Source: Cryptomeria japonica (Eukaryota > Streptophyta > Pinopsida > Cupressales > Cupressaceae). Taken from it: DNA of 62,000 nt. The notes beneath the pieces were generated by a model, which did not search any database, was not told the DNA's origin, and worked only from the letters and a program-made list of their open reading frames with translations. The stretch spans positions 475,685,573-475,747,572 of the forward strand of contig NC_081409.1 of NCBI RefSeq assembly GCF_030272615.1. The letters are read 5' to 3'. The translations under genes were made by a program, and so were the position numbers. Each line of letters starts with the position of its first letter. The first letter of the stretch is position 1. Shown one piece after another: positions 35,193 through 45,307 of this stretch.

Positions 35193-36417
35193 TGTTAAAC
35201 AGTTCAAATAACCGGAAGACAATTGAGGGGGGGGTGAATTAGTTGTCTCAGATTACTGGAACCTTAAGTAATTAAAAATTTAATACCGAAACCCAAAACA
35301 TTGTCGGAATGCTTAAACCAAATATCGGAATAGAAGTTAAATCAATTAAGCATAAACAATAATCACATAATAAATACCATCCATATGACACCAAGATTTA
35401 TACGTGGAAAACCCAATAAAGAGAAAAACCACAGTGAGAAGCCTACCCACAGTCAGATAATACTTCTGCAATAAGTATGTGAATTACAATTGAGGTGCCT
35501 GCAATTGTAGGAAGGCCAATATCCTAGAGCGCACTACTCATCACAAAAGGAGCCTCACTGACTACATAGAAATCCAGACCAATCCGGAAGAAGTGTTTGA
35601 GCTGTAAAGATAGCATCTCCTATGTCTGAGTACAGTTTCGGTTAAGCTCAATATCGGAGGGCTAAATCCTCTTACATAAACCCAATTCGATCTCCAATGA
35701 TCAACTAAATCCTTTACCTGAATGATATTACATTATTCACACATTACATATCCTCACATATTTCCAGACCTTATACCTATCATAATCTACAATGAGATCA
35801 TGCATCTATATATACAAACCCTCAACCATAAACAATCATGTCATCCACCAGCCAATAAACCAATTACATAATTACAAAACATGTCGGCCTTAGACCAAAC
35901 AAATAATATCCAACACATAAGACATCCCAAAAACACATTGAGAGGTCCAATCCACACGATAGATTAAGTCAGTCCATAACCTAGATCAATCGGGACCCAA
36001 TATAGATCCACACGCTAAAGCAATGATCTCCATCCGCCAAGTCTCGAACATGATCACCAATAGCATCCTGAATCTTCACCAAAAATTGCACCAACACCAC
36101 TTATGCAATTCATCAAAGATCTTCATAAAAAGCTCTACCGGTGAAACCCTCGCCGGAACCAGAAACCAAGCTTCCAAGCAAGCAGAAGAGCATCTGATCA
36201 CTAGACCAAAACCAACTAACTGAATATGAACATGAGTATCATGAATAAGCCAATTCCATAACCAAACCATACTGGAGCCTACCAGATCCAAACCAACTAG
36301 AAACTACTCAACCTACCAAGACCAGAAGAGTTCCGATAAAGCATCCAAACAACTAGTGTTGACATCAATGACAAAACATCAATGCAACACATAATCAATT
36401 CCTCCAAATGGCCAACA
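35193..36417 (-). repeat. E1 right (5') LTR, 1225 bp
   Basis: Begins TGTTAAAC and ends GGCCAACA on the plus strand. It lies directly beside the primer-binding site and the gag start, so it is the 5' LTR of a minus-strand element. It is followed by an A run (36418 onward) where the target duplication should be. Confidence 0.88.
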
Positions 36418-36691
36418 AAAAAAACAATGGTTATGATAACATTCCATTTTTTTGTTTCATTCCAAATTTCCTTAGGATACCAAAAGTGCATTGTTTTACA
36501 TTTCACATTCAAAAAACAATTTTCAAAGAGGTTCTTTCATATTATATATTTTTAATGGACATTTTATTTGTATATTTTATCAATTATTTGAATCAAACAA
36601 AGTTACAAAAATATCTAATGACTAGAAAAAAAAATCATAAAAATAGATTTGTGGATATTGCGATTTATTTTGAATGACTAACACTCAAATT
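36418..36691. other. Flank between E1 and the retroposon, no gene
   Basis: AT-rich unique-looking sequence; no credible ORF. Confidence 0.5.
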
Positions 36692-36705
36692 AACTAACAC
36701 ATCAA

Positions 36706-37318
36706 ATAAAATTGTGATTACCATAATAAGATACTAAAGTTCATACTAGAGAGGTTGTGGTAGTATCAATCCTTTGCTGACTAGTGCTTTCATTTCTAAG
36801 AAATATTTTAGAATGGGTTATCTTTCAAAGTAGGAACAACAATATCTGATGTTGACTTATTTCGAAAGAAACCTAGTCTAGAATAACAGCAAGGGACAGG
36901 GTACTGAAATAGTATTGGCTTTATTCTTCTTTTGAAACTAACAGTTAACATAGTGGTTTTGCAGAAGAAAGTATTGAAAAAAAATTTGTAGGAGAAGGTT
37001 TTAAAATTTGTTTTGCAGGATAAGTAGAGGGTGACTATGATGACAAAAGGGAACTCGGAAAGCTGGACAGAAATACACCATCTCATGTCAAGCACATATT
37101 CTCCATATGAAGGGATTTTCTTACAAGCATGATTGTAGAACCTATAAAAGGTCATTTGTAATTTAAAGATTGCTAGTTTAACTGGACCGATGGTCCTGGG
37201 CAAGGCCAGAGGTTTTCTCCTCTCCGCTCTTTCCTACCGGTGCTCGCACTGAGCAGAGATTGTAACGTTTTCTATCAATAAAATACAGCTTAGGCCTTTT
37301 TACCAAAAAAAAAAAAAA
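36706..37318 (+). mobile_element. Poly(A) retroposon with 14-bp target duplication
   Basis: Flanked by AACTAACACATCAA at 36692-36705 and again at 37317-37330. The unit ends with a run of A (37304-37318) about 20 bp after AATAAAAT, a polyadenylation-signal-like word. The last 130 bp (CTGGGCAAGGCCAGAGG..., GAGATTGTAACG) are GC-richer. These are the marks of target-primed reverse transcription: a 5'-truncated LINE or a processed cDNA. I see no RT motif in the 600 bp, so the parent is unknown. Confidence 0.8.
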
Positions 37319-37330
37319 CTAACACATCAA

Positions 37331-38497
37331 TTAAATAGTTTCTTATTATATAAAGCATTTTCTAAATATTTCCACAATATCAAAATGTATAAGACCTCAC
37401 AACTTAGGAAAGTTAAATAACCAAAATTTTGACCAAGCATTTACCTAAGATTATCGTAAAAACACTCTAAAACTATAAGAATTTCAAAACCCCAATAAAA
37501 AATACAAGTTAACTAAAAATAAATAAGCATGCACAAAACAAATATATTATGTGTTTACCCACTACAATATATACCTCTCTCTCCCTTCCTCTTCTTGTAT
37601 ATTTCCATCTCTCTCTTTTGCTTCATCTCCATTTCTATCTCTACCTCTCACTATCTCTCCCAATATCTCTCTTCCTCTCTCCATCGCTATATATTTTCAG
37701 CTACTTCTCTATCTTTGTCCCTCTCCCCCTCTCTATGTATCTCCTCACATCTTATCTTTGTATCACTCTATCTCACAATCTATATATATATAGGAAGAGG
37801 GATATATATATATCTAAATACTTTTCTAACATCTTTTTCCCTCTCCATCTCTATCTCTCCATATTTCTTCTTCATCTATCTCTCTCTCTACATATCTTTA
37901 CCTTCCTCTTTAACTATTGGCAGGAACATGACGCATTAGGTCTCTTGTTCAATTCATCCTTAGCTTATTTCGTAGAAATTAAATATTTTTTCATCCAATG
38001 TTATGAAACTCATAAGTTATTCTAGAGATGAAGCAATCAATTTAATATTTTTCATGAGAAGTTATTCTTATTTTTTATCACACTATAATCCTTTATGGTT
38101 ACTCTTTCTTTTTTACTATATCATGTATTTTTCTCATATTCTTTGCAGGGATCTTTGAATATTTAAAAATAGTTAGGAATTAAACCTTTAAATCGTTCCA
38201 CTCTTTGTTATGTAGAAAGTAATCTTTTATATATCACTTTAATCCTTCAACCTTCAATGTACCAACAAAATCATATAGTTTTATTTGGTTTTCTCTTATT
38301 TCTAATCTCCTCCATATGAACTCTAGAACAAACAAGTATTTTTATGTTCATTTGGCTTCCTTCCCAAAGATGGGATGATTATGGTTACAACCCATTTATA
38401 GAGAAGTATTTTCTTTTGATGTCTTTTTATTTTTTGAAATTTCCTCTTTATTCTCCTTGTTTTCAGTTGTTTTCCTCTAATTCCCTCTTGTGCTATT
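37331..38497. repeat. CT-rich dispersed repeat and flanking AT-rich DNA
   Basis: 37561-37890 is a degenerate (CTCTCTCC)n tract with a short TATATATA island near 37783-37815. It is followed by TTTAACTATTGGCAGGAACATGACGCATTAG, split here only for description: TTTAACTATTGGCAGGAAC then ATGACGCATTAG. The same ending follows the (CT)n tract at 57402-57450. The open frames rich in Ser/Leu/Tyr are artefacts of the repeat. 37950-38497 has no gene. Confidence 0.7.
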
Positions 38498-38710
38498 TGA
38501 AAGCACAAAATACTTTATTGATTGTTTTGAGGTGAGATTACAATGTAATTTGCAAATGCATATAAAGCATTACATTCCCGTTATCAATCATTCATGACCA
38601 CCTTACAAGGATAACTTCCCAACTAACCTATCTACTACCAACATTTATTTTATTTTATCTAACTAAAAACTAACTATAAAATCCTATCTAATTAATCTAA
38701 TACTCCAACA
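38498..38710 (-). repeat. LARD left (3') LTR
   Basis: TGAAAGCACAAAATAC ... ATACTCCAACA, collinear with 43530-43750. Confidence 0.85.
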
Positions 38711-38728
38711 TCCCCCCCCCCCTCCCTT
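38711..38728 (-). promoter_or_regulatory. LARD polypurine tract
   Basis: Plus-strand run TCCCCCCCCCCCCTCCC directly after the LTR; on the minus strand GGGAGGGGG..., the expected plus-strand primer. Confidence 0.75.
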
Positions 38729-38932
38729 ATTACATTAATCTAAACAAGAATTGAGCATTGCAAGGGTTGAACACAACCCTTTTGGAGACTTTGATGAAGC
38801 GCCTTCACCAATCCTTCTCCCTCACCTAAGAAACATCAAACTGACTACATAAGTGGATCTCCCAAATGTAAAACTTGCAACCATCTGCACAACATGAGAA
38901 AATGTAAGTGTTCCCACCCTCCATACATAACA

Positions 38933-39123
38933 AGACACATTTCTTTCAAAATTTCACATCTCTTTTGAGTGTGTCTAATATCTTCTTTAGTATTGCACAT
39001 GAGACACCTTTCCTCCAAAAGTCCATATCTCCTTCAAGTGTGTCTAATGCCTCCTCAAGTGTTGTGTAAACAATCCCTCCTCTGTTGTACAAATTACCAA
39101 CAAAAAATCTCCACATGAGACAC
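38933..39123. repeat. Degenerate ~70-bp repeats, interrupted by the inverted LTR pair
   Basis: Units of GACACATTTC/GACACCTTTCC ... CACATCTC ... AAGTGTGTCTAAT ... TCAAGTGTTGT start near 38933 and 39003. A third is split at 39123 and continues at 41668-41740 (AACACATCTCCTCCAAAATT). Confidence 0.65.
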
Positions 39124-39717
39124 TATTGGTGTAATTAAGGTGTTTTATCTTGGTCATTTTCCACCTAGGTCTTAATTACACATCACTTGAGATTACTTAT
39201 GGAACCACATAAGAGTAGTTGGAGCATTTCCACTATAGGTGGCATTATCATGTTGTCTTTTCCACTTTATGTGATGTCTCCACCTTTAGTGCTTTTATCA
39301 CATAATCATATCCACCTTTAGTGCTTTTATCACATAATCATATCCACCTTTCATGGTTGCACTTTTCCACCATTCATGGGTGATCCACCTTTAGTGGTGT
39401 TATCATGTGATCACTTTTCCACTTTAGGTGGGATGATAGGTTGTCACTTTTTGTCTCATATCACAAGATTATGACACCTGCCATAATCTTATGCACTCCT
39501 ATGTTCTCACCTTGGCTATATAACCAAGGGGTCTCTTATATAATAATATTCCATTTGCATATTCAATCTATTGTAATTCATGGAATTAGTTGATCCATTT
39601 GTATTGCATTGTTGATAGGAATACAATTTATTCTTGTTACATTCTTTCTCTCGTGTTTATGTCCTTTCCATTTGGTCTCTAGATCTTGGGTGGCTACCTT
39701 CATGGCCAATTTTTACA
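39124..39717 (+). repeat. LTR + PBS module, plus orientation
   Basis: Begins TATTGGTGTAATTAAG and ends TTTTTACA, directly followed by TGGTATAAGAGC at 39718-39729, a tRNA-Met PBS with one change. It is about 80% identical to the reverse complement of 41145-41667. It contains an internal 32-bp tandem duplication (39281-39341). Confidence 0.8.
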
Positions 39718-41144
39718 TGGTATAAGAGCATGGAGACACATGTATGAGCATAAACTAGATGCTCAAACTACATACATTCTCAAATGGAGACATGTACCAC
39801 GTCTCTTAAGATAGACCATAATCTATTGAGTACAAGAGGATTACATCAAATATGTCATCAACTGACAAAGTATAAAGAGGTGTGTCACTTTATATTAGTG
39901 TGATACAACATAGATCATGCAAGATAATACAAGAAGACATGACAATGATGCAAATTTAGAAAAATGAAGATGATGCCACCAAAAAGATGCCTTGTAGAAG
40001 ATTGCAGATGAAGATGCCTTCAATTATTATTTCGCCAAGAAAAATGTAGGAGCAATTGTTCCCCCCTAGTTGTCGGTTGGAGGATGCTACAAGACAAGTA
40101 TGATAGGTGGACACAAAAAAAATTTCCCATTTTTTCTTATTTATGAAAAAATTGTTTTTAAAAAAATTAAAAAGTTTAATTAAAATATTTATTAAAAAAC
40201 ACATGAGAAAAAACTTTATTAAATTTAATAAAGAAAAATTGTTTTTTTTTTCCAAAAAAAAAATTATTTAGAAAAATAAAGAAAAATACTTATTTAAAAA
40301 AAATAATGTTTTTTATTTAAAAAAGAACTTAAATATATATATATATTAAAAAGTAAATAAAACTTTTTAATAAAAAAATTATTTAAAAAACATTTAACAA
40401 AAAATATTTTCTTTTTAAAAAAAGGGAGGCCCAACCCTGCACACATAGGTCGATACCTGCATGTGTAAGTCAGTACATGCATCGTATACCTAACTTGTGT
40501 GTGAAGACCCAACCTACGTCGTAAGATGGTAGCCACCCACGCAGACTGGTACTTGCATACGTAGGTACTTGTCTGTAAAAAAAATTATTTAAAAAACAAA
40601 CAGAAAAATCCCCACCCCTCCCAAATGTAAAAATTCAGATTTAATTTGAATTAAAAAAACAAAAAAAAAAAAAAAAACAAATGAATGCCCAAACAAAGAT
40701 TTTGATTAATTGAAAAAAAATCGTATTAGTCTACAAATTCTACCACCGTCCATATTGCTAAGGGGGGGAGAATCTTTCTCAACTCTAGGTCAATTGTTTA
40801 GATTTTGGCAAATGATTAGGTGATCTTGGGGTTTTTGGGCCTTCTAAATGTAATGACTATGTTGAATTTTGCCCAAAGTGCTCCAAAATTGTAGATCACT
40901 CCTGGGATAAGTAACCACCCTCCACCTTCAAACAGCTATAAATTTGGCCTCTAGTATCAAGTTTGGACAAAATAAAAGGCGATTTTGACTTTCTCGAACT
41001 TCCTTAATCCAATGGTGGCCTTATATTTGACCCAAAAAGCTCCAATATTGACCTACAATGGAAATCCTCAAAATGCAAAACCCCAAATTGCACCAAAATT
41101 CTCTCAAATAGCAAACCAATGACACTCTAAAAGCTCTGATACCA
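39718..41144. other. Spacer between inverted LTR modules, no gene
   Basis: Leader-like sequence on each side of a very A/T-homopolymer-rich core (40120-40700). The core includes a short GC-richer patch with CATGTGTAAGTCAGTAC/CATACGTAGGTAC words (40440-40570). No coding region. Confidence 0.6.
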
Positions 41145-41667
41145 TGTAAGAATTGGCTATGAAGATAGCCACCCAATATCTAGAAACTAAATGGAAAGCA
41201 CATAAGCAAGAGAGAAAGAATGTGACAAGAATAAATTGTATTCCTATTAATGATGCAATAGAATAAAATCAACTAGATTCCATACAATCAATATGCAATT
41301 AATTTACAATAGGGACCCCCTTGGTTATATAACCAAGGTGAGAACATAGAAGTGCATAAGATCATGACAAGTTTTATAATCTTATGACATGAGACAAAAA
41401 TGACAACCTATCATCCAACCTAAAGTGGAAAAGTGATCACATGATAACACCACTAAAGGTGATCACCCACCAGAAGTGGATATGATAATGTAATAAAGGT
41501 ACTAAAGGTGGAGACGCTACATAAAGTAGAAATGATAACATGATAATGCCAATTAAAGTGGAGAGCTCCAACAAATTCCTATGCGGTTCCCTAAGTAAGA
41601 TTAAGTGACATGTAATTAGGACCTAGGTGGAAAATAACCAAGGTGAAATATCTTAATTACACCAACA
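41145..41667 (-). repeat. LTR + PBS module, minus orientation
   Basis: Reverse complement begins TGTTGGTGTAATTAAG and ends ATTCTTACA, followed by TGGTATCAGAGC (plus-strand GCTCTGATACCA at 41133-41144). It pairs in inverted orientation with 39124-39717. The outer flanks are GACAC (39119-39123) and AACAC (41668-41672), a possible 4-of-5 target duplication. Confidence 0.8.
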
Positions 41668-42170
41668 AACACATCTCCTCCAAAATTCCACATCTCCTCC
41701 AAGTGAGTTTAATGGCCCCTCAAGTGTTGTACAAATCACCAACCAAACATGAATACACCAAGTGTACCCAAAAGAAATCTAGCCCCTCCTTGCTCTTTGA
41801 AGGAATACATAATGCCAAGCCCCCTCTTTTCTTTAGGGACACAAATAGAGTGCTTCGCGTGCAATGAATCATCCTTGAGTGAGAAACTAGCTCAAGATAA
41901 TTAAACACCTCCTACTTCCATTGCCTCCAGTTTCCAAGAGTATTCAATTACACTTTTTCCATTCAATGTCGCATTAATCTCTTTGATAATACAAGCATGT
42001 GAGTCTTTGAAGGCCTCATCATGTGTAACAATGATGGCTCCAAAAACACAAGTAATTTTTGAAATATGCATAGTCATAATTAAAAAAAGGAGAATATTGA
42101 TTTCAACCAATAATGGACCCATCAACTAGTCAATCTTATACCTCCAAAAAATAAAATACACCCTTAAATA
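41668..42170. other. LARD interior, no gene
   Basis: Continuation of the interrupted repeat, then AT-rich sequence; the short frames have no recognisable domain. Confidence 0.5.
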
Positions 42171-42541
42171 TGTTGCAAGGTGTGCACCTTTGGTCTCCTT
42201 ATGTTGTGCATCACAACGCTCAGGTTTGTGACATGGCTTAACCACCTCCTGTGGATTCTATAAGTCTAGTGGTTGTATCGGGCATTAACAGGTCAATCTT
42301 TGGTGCAATGACAACCGCACTTGTAACAAGTGGTATCAGAGCTTGGTCACAGGTTTAAAAACCCTCGCTTGCACTGGGGGGATTGTTGCAAGGTGTACAC
42401 CCTTGGTCTCCTTGTGCTGCAAAACACAAAGCTCAGGTTTGTGACATGGCTTAACTGCCTCCTATGGATTCTATAAGTCTAGTGGTTGTATCGAGAATTA
42501 ACAGGTCGATATTTGGTGCAACGGAAACCACACTTGTAACA
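42171..42541 (+). mobile_element. TRIM element, 371 bp, complete
   Basis: Two 158-bp LTRs (42171-42328 and 42384-42541), both TGTTGCAAGGTGT...CTTGTAACA. Between them are a PBS TGGTATCAGAGCTTGGTCA (42331-42349, tRNA-Met) and a polypurine tract GCACTGGGGGGAT (42371-42383). Target duplication AAATA at 42166-42170 and 42542-42546. The interior of 55 bp cannot code. This is a terminal-repeat retrotransposon in miniature, mobilised in trans. Confidence 0.95.
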
Positions 42542-42546
42542 AAATA

Positions 42547-43515
42547 TTCACATCCAAATTTAACATTAGAATAACTTATAACCAATCCTTCCATATGACA
42601 AACTTAATTCAATAATTGGCATAAAAGGAAACAACTATCTTAATTACAAAATCCTCTTATAATTGCACTTGGGATGATCATTCCACTTAATAACCCCTAA
42701 CAAAACTTCTTATGTCTCCCAGAATACAATATTCAAAGTGAAATTAAAGATATGTTATAGTATGTGACTTTACACTTTGATGTCTAAAATATAGTTCAAT
42801 TACCAATTCTCTATATACCCTTATATCAATTTTTAATGTCCCAGTTAGCTATTCCCAATTCTCACAATAACAATTTGAATTTATTGGCTCGACCTTACCT
42901 AGATGCTCAATGTTGGAGTACTTAAGAAAACATTAATAAATTGATAGTATAATTGTTTAACATCATCGTAACTATTCTTTCACACACATTTGCAAATACT
43001 ATGCAATACTACCTTCTCCTTCATATTTTGATTTCAACTATACGCCAAAATATACACAATAATTTGTATGATTTCAAATACTCTTCCTCACATAATTTAC
43101 ATCCAGACGAGAAAGATAATAGAAGGAGCTAATTGTTCTTCACACCTAGCACAACAAATGAATGAGATGCCTTTATTCTCAAGGCACCCTTCCATTCTTA
43201 TGCTTCATGATTTTATAATGATTTAGTAAAGGGTTAAATATTCTATTTATGTTCCATTACCATTGCACCTGCATCTACTTCCCTTTTGAAGGCACTCTCT
43301 GCATCATACATCTCCAAGTGTGAGATTACATGCATTCATTTCAAATCCAGGAATAACTTCTCCTCTATGTCACTACCAGAAGATCACATCACTCTAGTCT
43401 TCTTTTTTAACACCTCCATTTCATGAGGACTCACACCATCTACTCCAATCTTCATTCCATTATATAAACTTCAACACAACAAAACAAACATAATGCAGAC
43501 ACAAGGATAAGTGAA
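42547..43515. other. LARD interior, no gene
   Basis: AT-rich, closed in all frames; no gag or pol motif on either strand. Confidence 0.55.
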
Positions 43516-43527
43516 GCTCTGATACCA
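43516..43527 (-). promoter_or_regulatory. LARD primer-binding site
   Basis: Minus strand TGGTATCAGAGC, an exact initiator tRNA-Met complement, two bases from the LTR. Confidence 0.9.
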
Positions 43528-43529
43528 TA

Positions 43530-43750
43530 TGAAAGTGCAAATACTTTATTGATTATTTCAAGGTGAGATTGCAATATATGAGTTACAAATGCTTATAAAG
43601 AATTGTATTCCCATTATCAATCATTCACAACCACCTTATAAGAATAACTTCCCAACTAACCTATCTATATACTACTAAAATTTATTTTATTATCTAATCT
43701 AAGTAAAAACTAACTATAAAATCCCATCTAATCAATGCAATACTCCAACA
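43530..43750 (-). repeat. LARD right (5') LTR
   Basis: TGAAAGTGCAAATAC ... ATACTCCAACA. It is preceded by GCTCTGATACCA (43516-43527), the reverse complement of the tRNA-Met PBS. Confidence 0.85.
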
Positions 43751-44152
43751 CTTTCTTTATGAAACTATTTATATTCATAACAACCTCATATTGTATTACA
43801 AGATTCCTTTTTCTACCCTTGTCTTTGTGTAATACAAATTCAAAGAATTTTATTTTTTTCAATATATCCTCACACACTCTTACAAATTATTTTCTAATAT
43901 CCCCTTCATTTATCAAGAAGCCCATCCACTATATATATTCTTTACGGAAACTCTCCACACTTTAATTGGCATAGAGTCACCCTCTCGGTTTGGGTATCTC
44001 CTATTCTCATGGGGTCTTCTTGGTCTTGTTTATGTATAGTTTAATTTTTCATTAGTTAATAAATTTTCATCAACCAAAATTAAGTTGTTACATCTGCTTC
44101 AAATTCTTTTAATTATTTATATGGTAAATTTAGGATTATCAAAGGTTTCATT
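43751..44152. other. Intergenic, nothing recognised
   Basis: AT-rich sequence between the LARD and the solo LTR; no convincing ORF. Confidence 0.5.
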
Positions 44153-45302
44153 TGTTAGGCCCAATATGGAAAGCTAATGTACTGAGAGGGGAGGGGTGAA
44201 TCAGTACTCCAAAACCTTTCTTGAATAATAACCTTAATGTTATGCATAAACAAAATAGTGCAGTAACATAAAATAAAGTTAAAACAAACAGATAACAATC
44301 ATACATGATTCACTCTATAACACATATTTTTTGGTTATGTAGAAACTCTTGGTTAGAGAGAAAAACTACGGTGGGGATGGCACCCACAACTTCACTACTT
44401 CAATAATAAAGAATGCTTGATTAGAGCTACATTTAGCAATTTCTGATAGCTTACCCTGTTAGGAGTAACAAGATCTGTTAGATCTACCTTGCTAAAGGAT
44501 TTTACAACATTTATTCTGAGTGTTGCACCTGGTTAGAGGCTTTACAATTTATAGACTTGGTTAGAGTCTTTTACCCTGTTAAAGGTTTCTCTTTCAAATT
44601 CACAATATTACAATAAAATCATTACAAACATCTGCAACTTTACATCTGAAATGTTATAGAAAATTCTATGTTCTCAGGATAAGATTACCTTGCTTATAGC
44701 ATACCTCGGTAACCCATATAGTAACTCGGTAAACCCTTCTGTTTACTCTGTTCTTCGATTGTTCTCTGAAAACCTTCTTGGTGACCTCTGTGTCTCTGTA
44801 ACAGTCTTCCTTCATGCATACATACACTTCAATAATGCTATTTATATAGATCTCTTAAAACGGTGATCCAATTCATTGCTTCGATCTTACAAACAAGATT
44901 CCTCGAATGATTAACTAAACAAAATATTTCATTGGTTAGATTGACCTCGCAATCATACACAATCTTCTAGTGCAATTTCCAATGTAATAACGGTTAGATG
45001 TGCCTTGATCTTGTAACACATTTTCATATGCATGTCCAGGTTCAATGTATCTGGTAACACGTTTCACTCGGTGAATATCAACTCGGTGTGTTAACTTTAC
45101 TACTCGGTAGCCATAAAAAGATACTCGGTAGATAGCTCAGTGTATACTACGTTCTGTGACTACTTTCTTCTGTAACCGACTAGACTATGCATACCGACTT
45201 CTCTGTTTATACCGACTTCATGATTCGGTAGTGCTAACTGACTAGAATATATAGTATGACTTTGAATATAAAAAACTAATGGCAACTTGATAAGTAGTAA
45301 CA
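44153..45302 (-). mobile_element. Solo LTR of a Sirevirus-like element, 1150 bp
   Basis: Starts TGTTAGGCCCAATATGG, ends AAGTAGTAACA, and is flanked by the perfect duplication TCATT (44148-44152 and 45303-45307). It has the same module order as the E1 and E2 LTRs: G-run with GTGAATCA near the left edge, then a word like AAAAC-ACGGTGGG-CCCAC about 200 bp in. No interior or second LTR follows, so an element was lost by LTR-LTR recombination. Strand is inferred from the U5-like end. Confidence 0.88.
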
Positions 45303-45307
45303 TCATT

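Larger units (their letters stand above)
1..36417 (-). mobile_element. E1: Sirevirus-type Ty1/copia element, split by three insertions
   Basis: The two LTRs (1-1125 plus 5850-5936, and 35193-36417) share a sequence that begins TGTTA and ends in CA (mutated at the left copy). The element reads on the minus strand: right LTR, PBS, gag, protease, integrase, reverse transcriptase, RNase H, repeated polypurine motifs, left LTR. That integrase-before-RT order is diagnostic of Ty1/copia. Summing only its own pieces gives about 7.1 kb; the rest is insert X, E2 and E3. Its outermost left bases lie one or two positions outside the window, so the left target-site copy cannot be seen; the right flank is an A run at 36418. 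Sirevirus assignment is inferred from the C-rich U5 end and the multiple polypurine motifs. Confidence 0.85.
38498..43750 (-). mobile_element. Non-coding LTR element (LARD-like), with nested insertions
   Basis: LTRs of 213 and 221 bp (38498-38710, 43530-43750), a tRNA-Met-type PBS inside the right LTR and a G-rich polypurine tract inside the left LTR define a minus-strand element. Excluding the inverted LTR pair and the TRIM leaves about 2.3 kb of interior with no gag or pol signature, so it is non-autonomous. Flanks (CTATT and CTTTC) do not form a clean duplication. Confidence 0.78.

Noticed and set aside
36808-37203. 131-codon minus-strand ORF inside the retroposon
   Set aside because: Antisense to a unit whose orientation is fixed by its poly(A) tail; no domain, so treated as a shadow.
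37529-38025. Ser/Leu/Tyr-rich ORFs over a CT-rich tract
   Set aside because: Three frames open over the same low-complexity sequence; no domain.
39281-39341. CRISPR-like short direct repeats within the LTR
   Set aside because: Only two adjacent 32-bp copies without spacers in a plant LTR; a simple tandem duplication.
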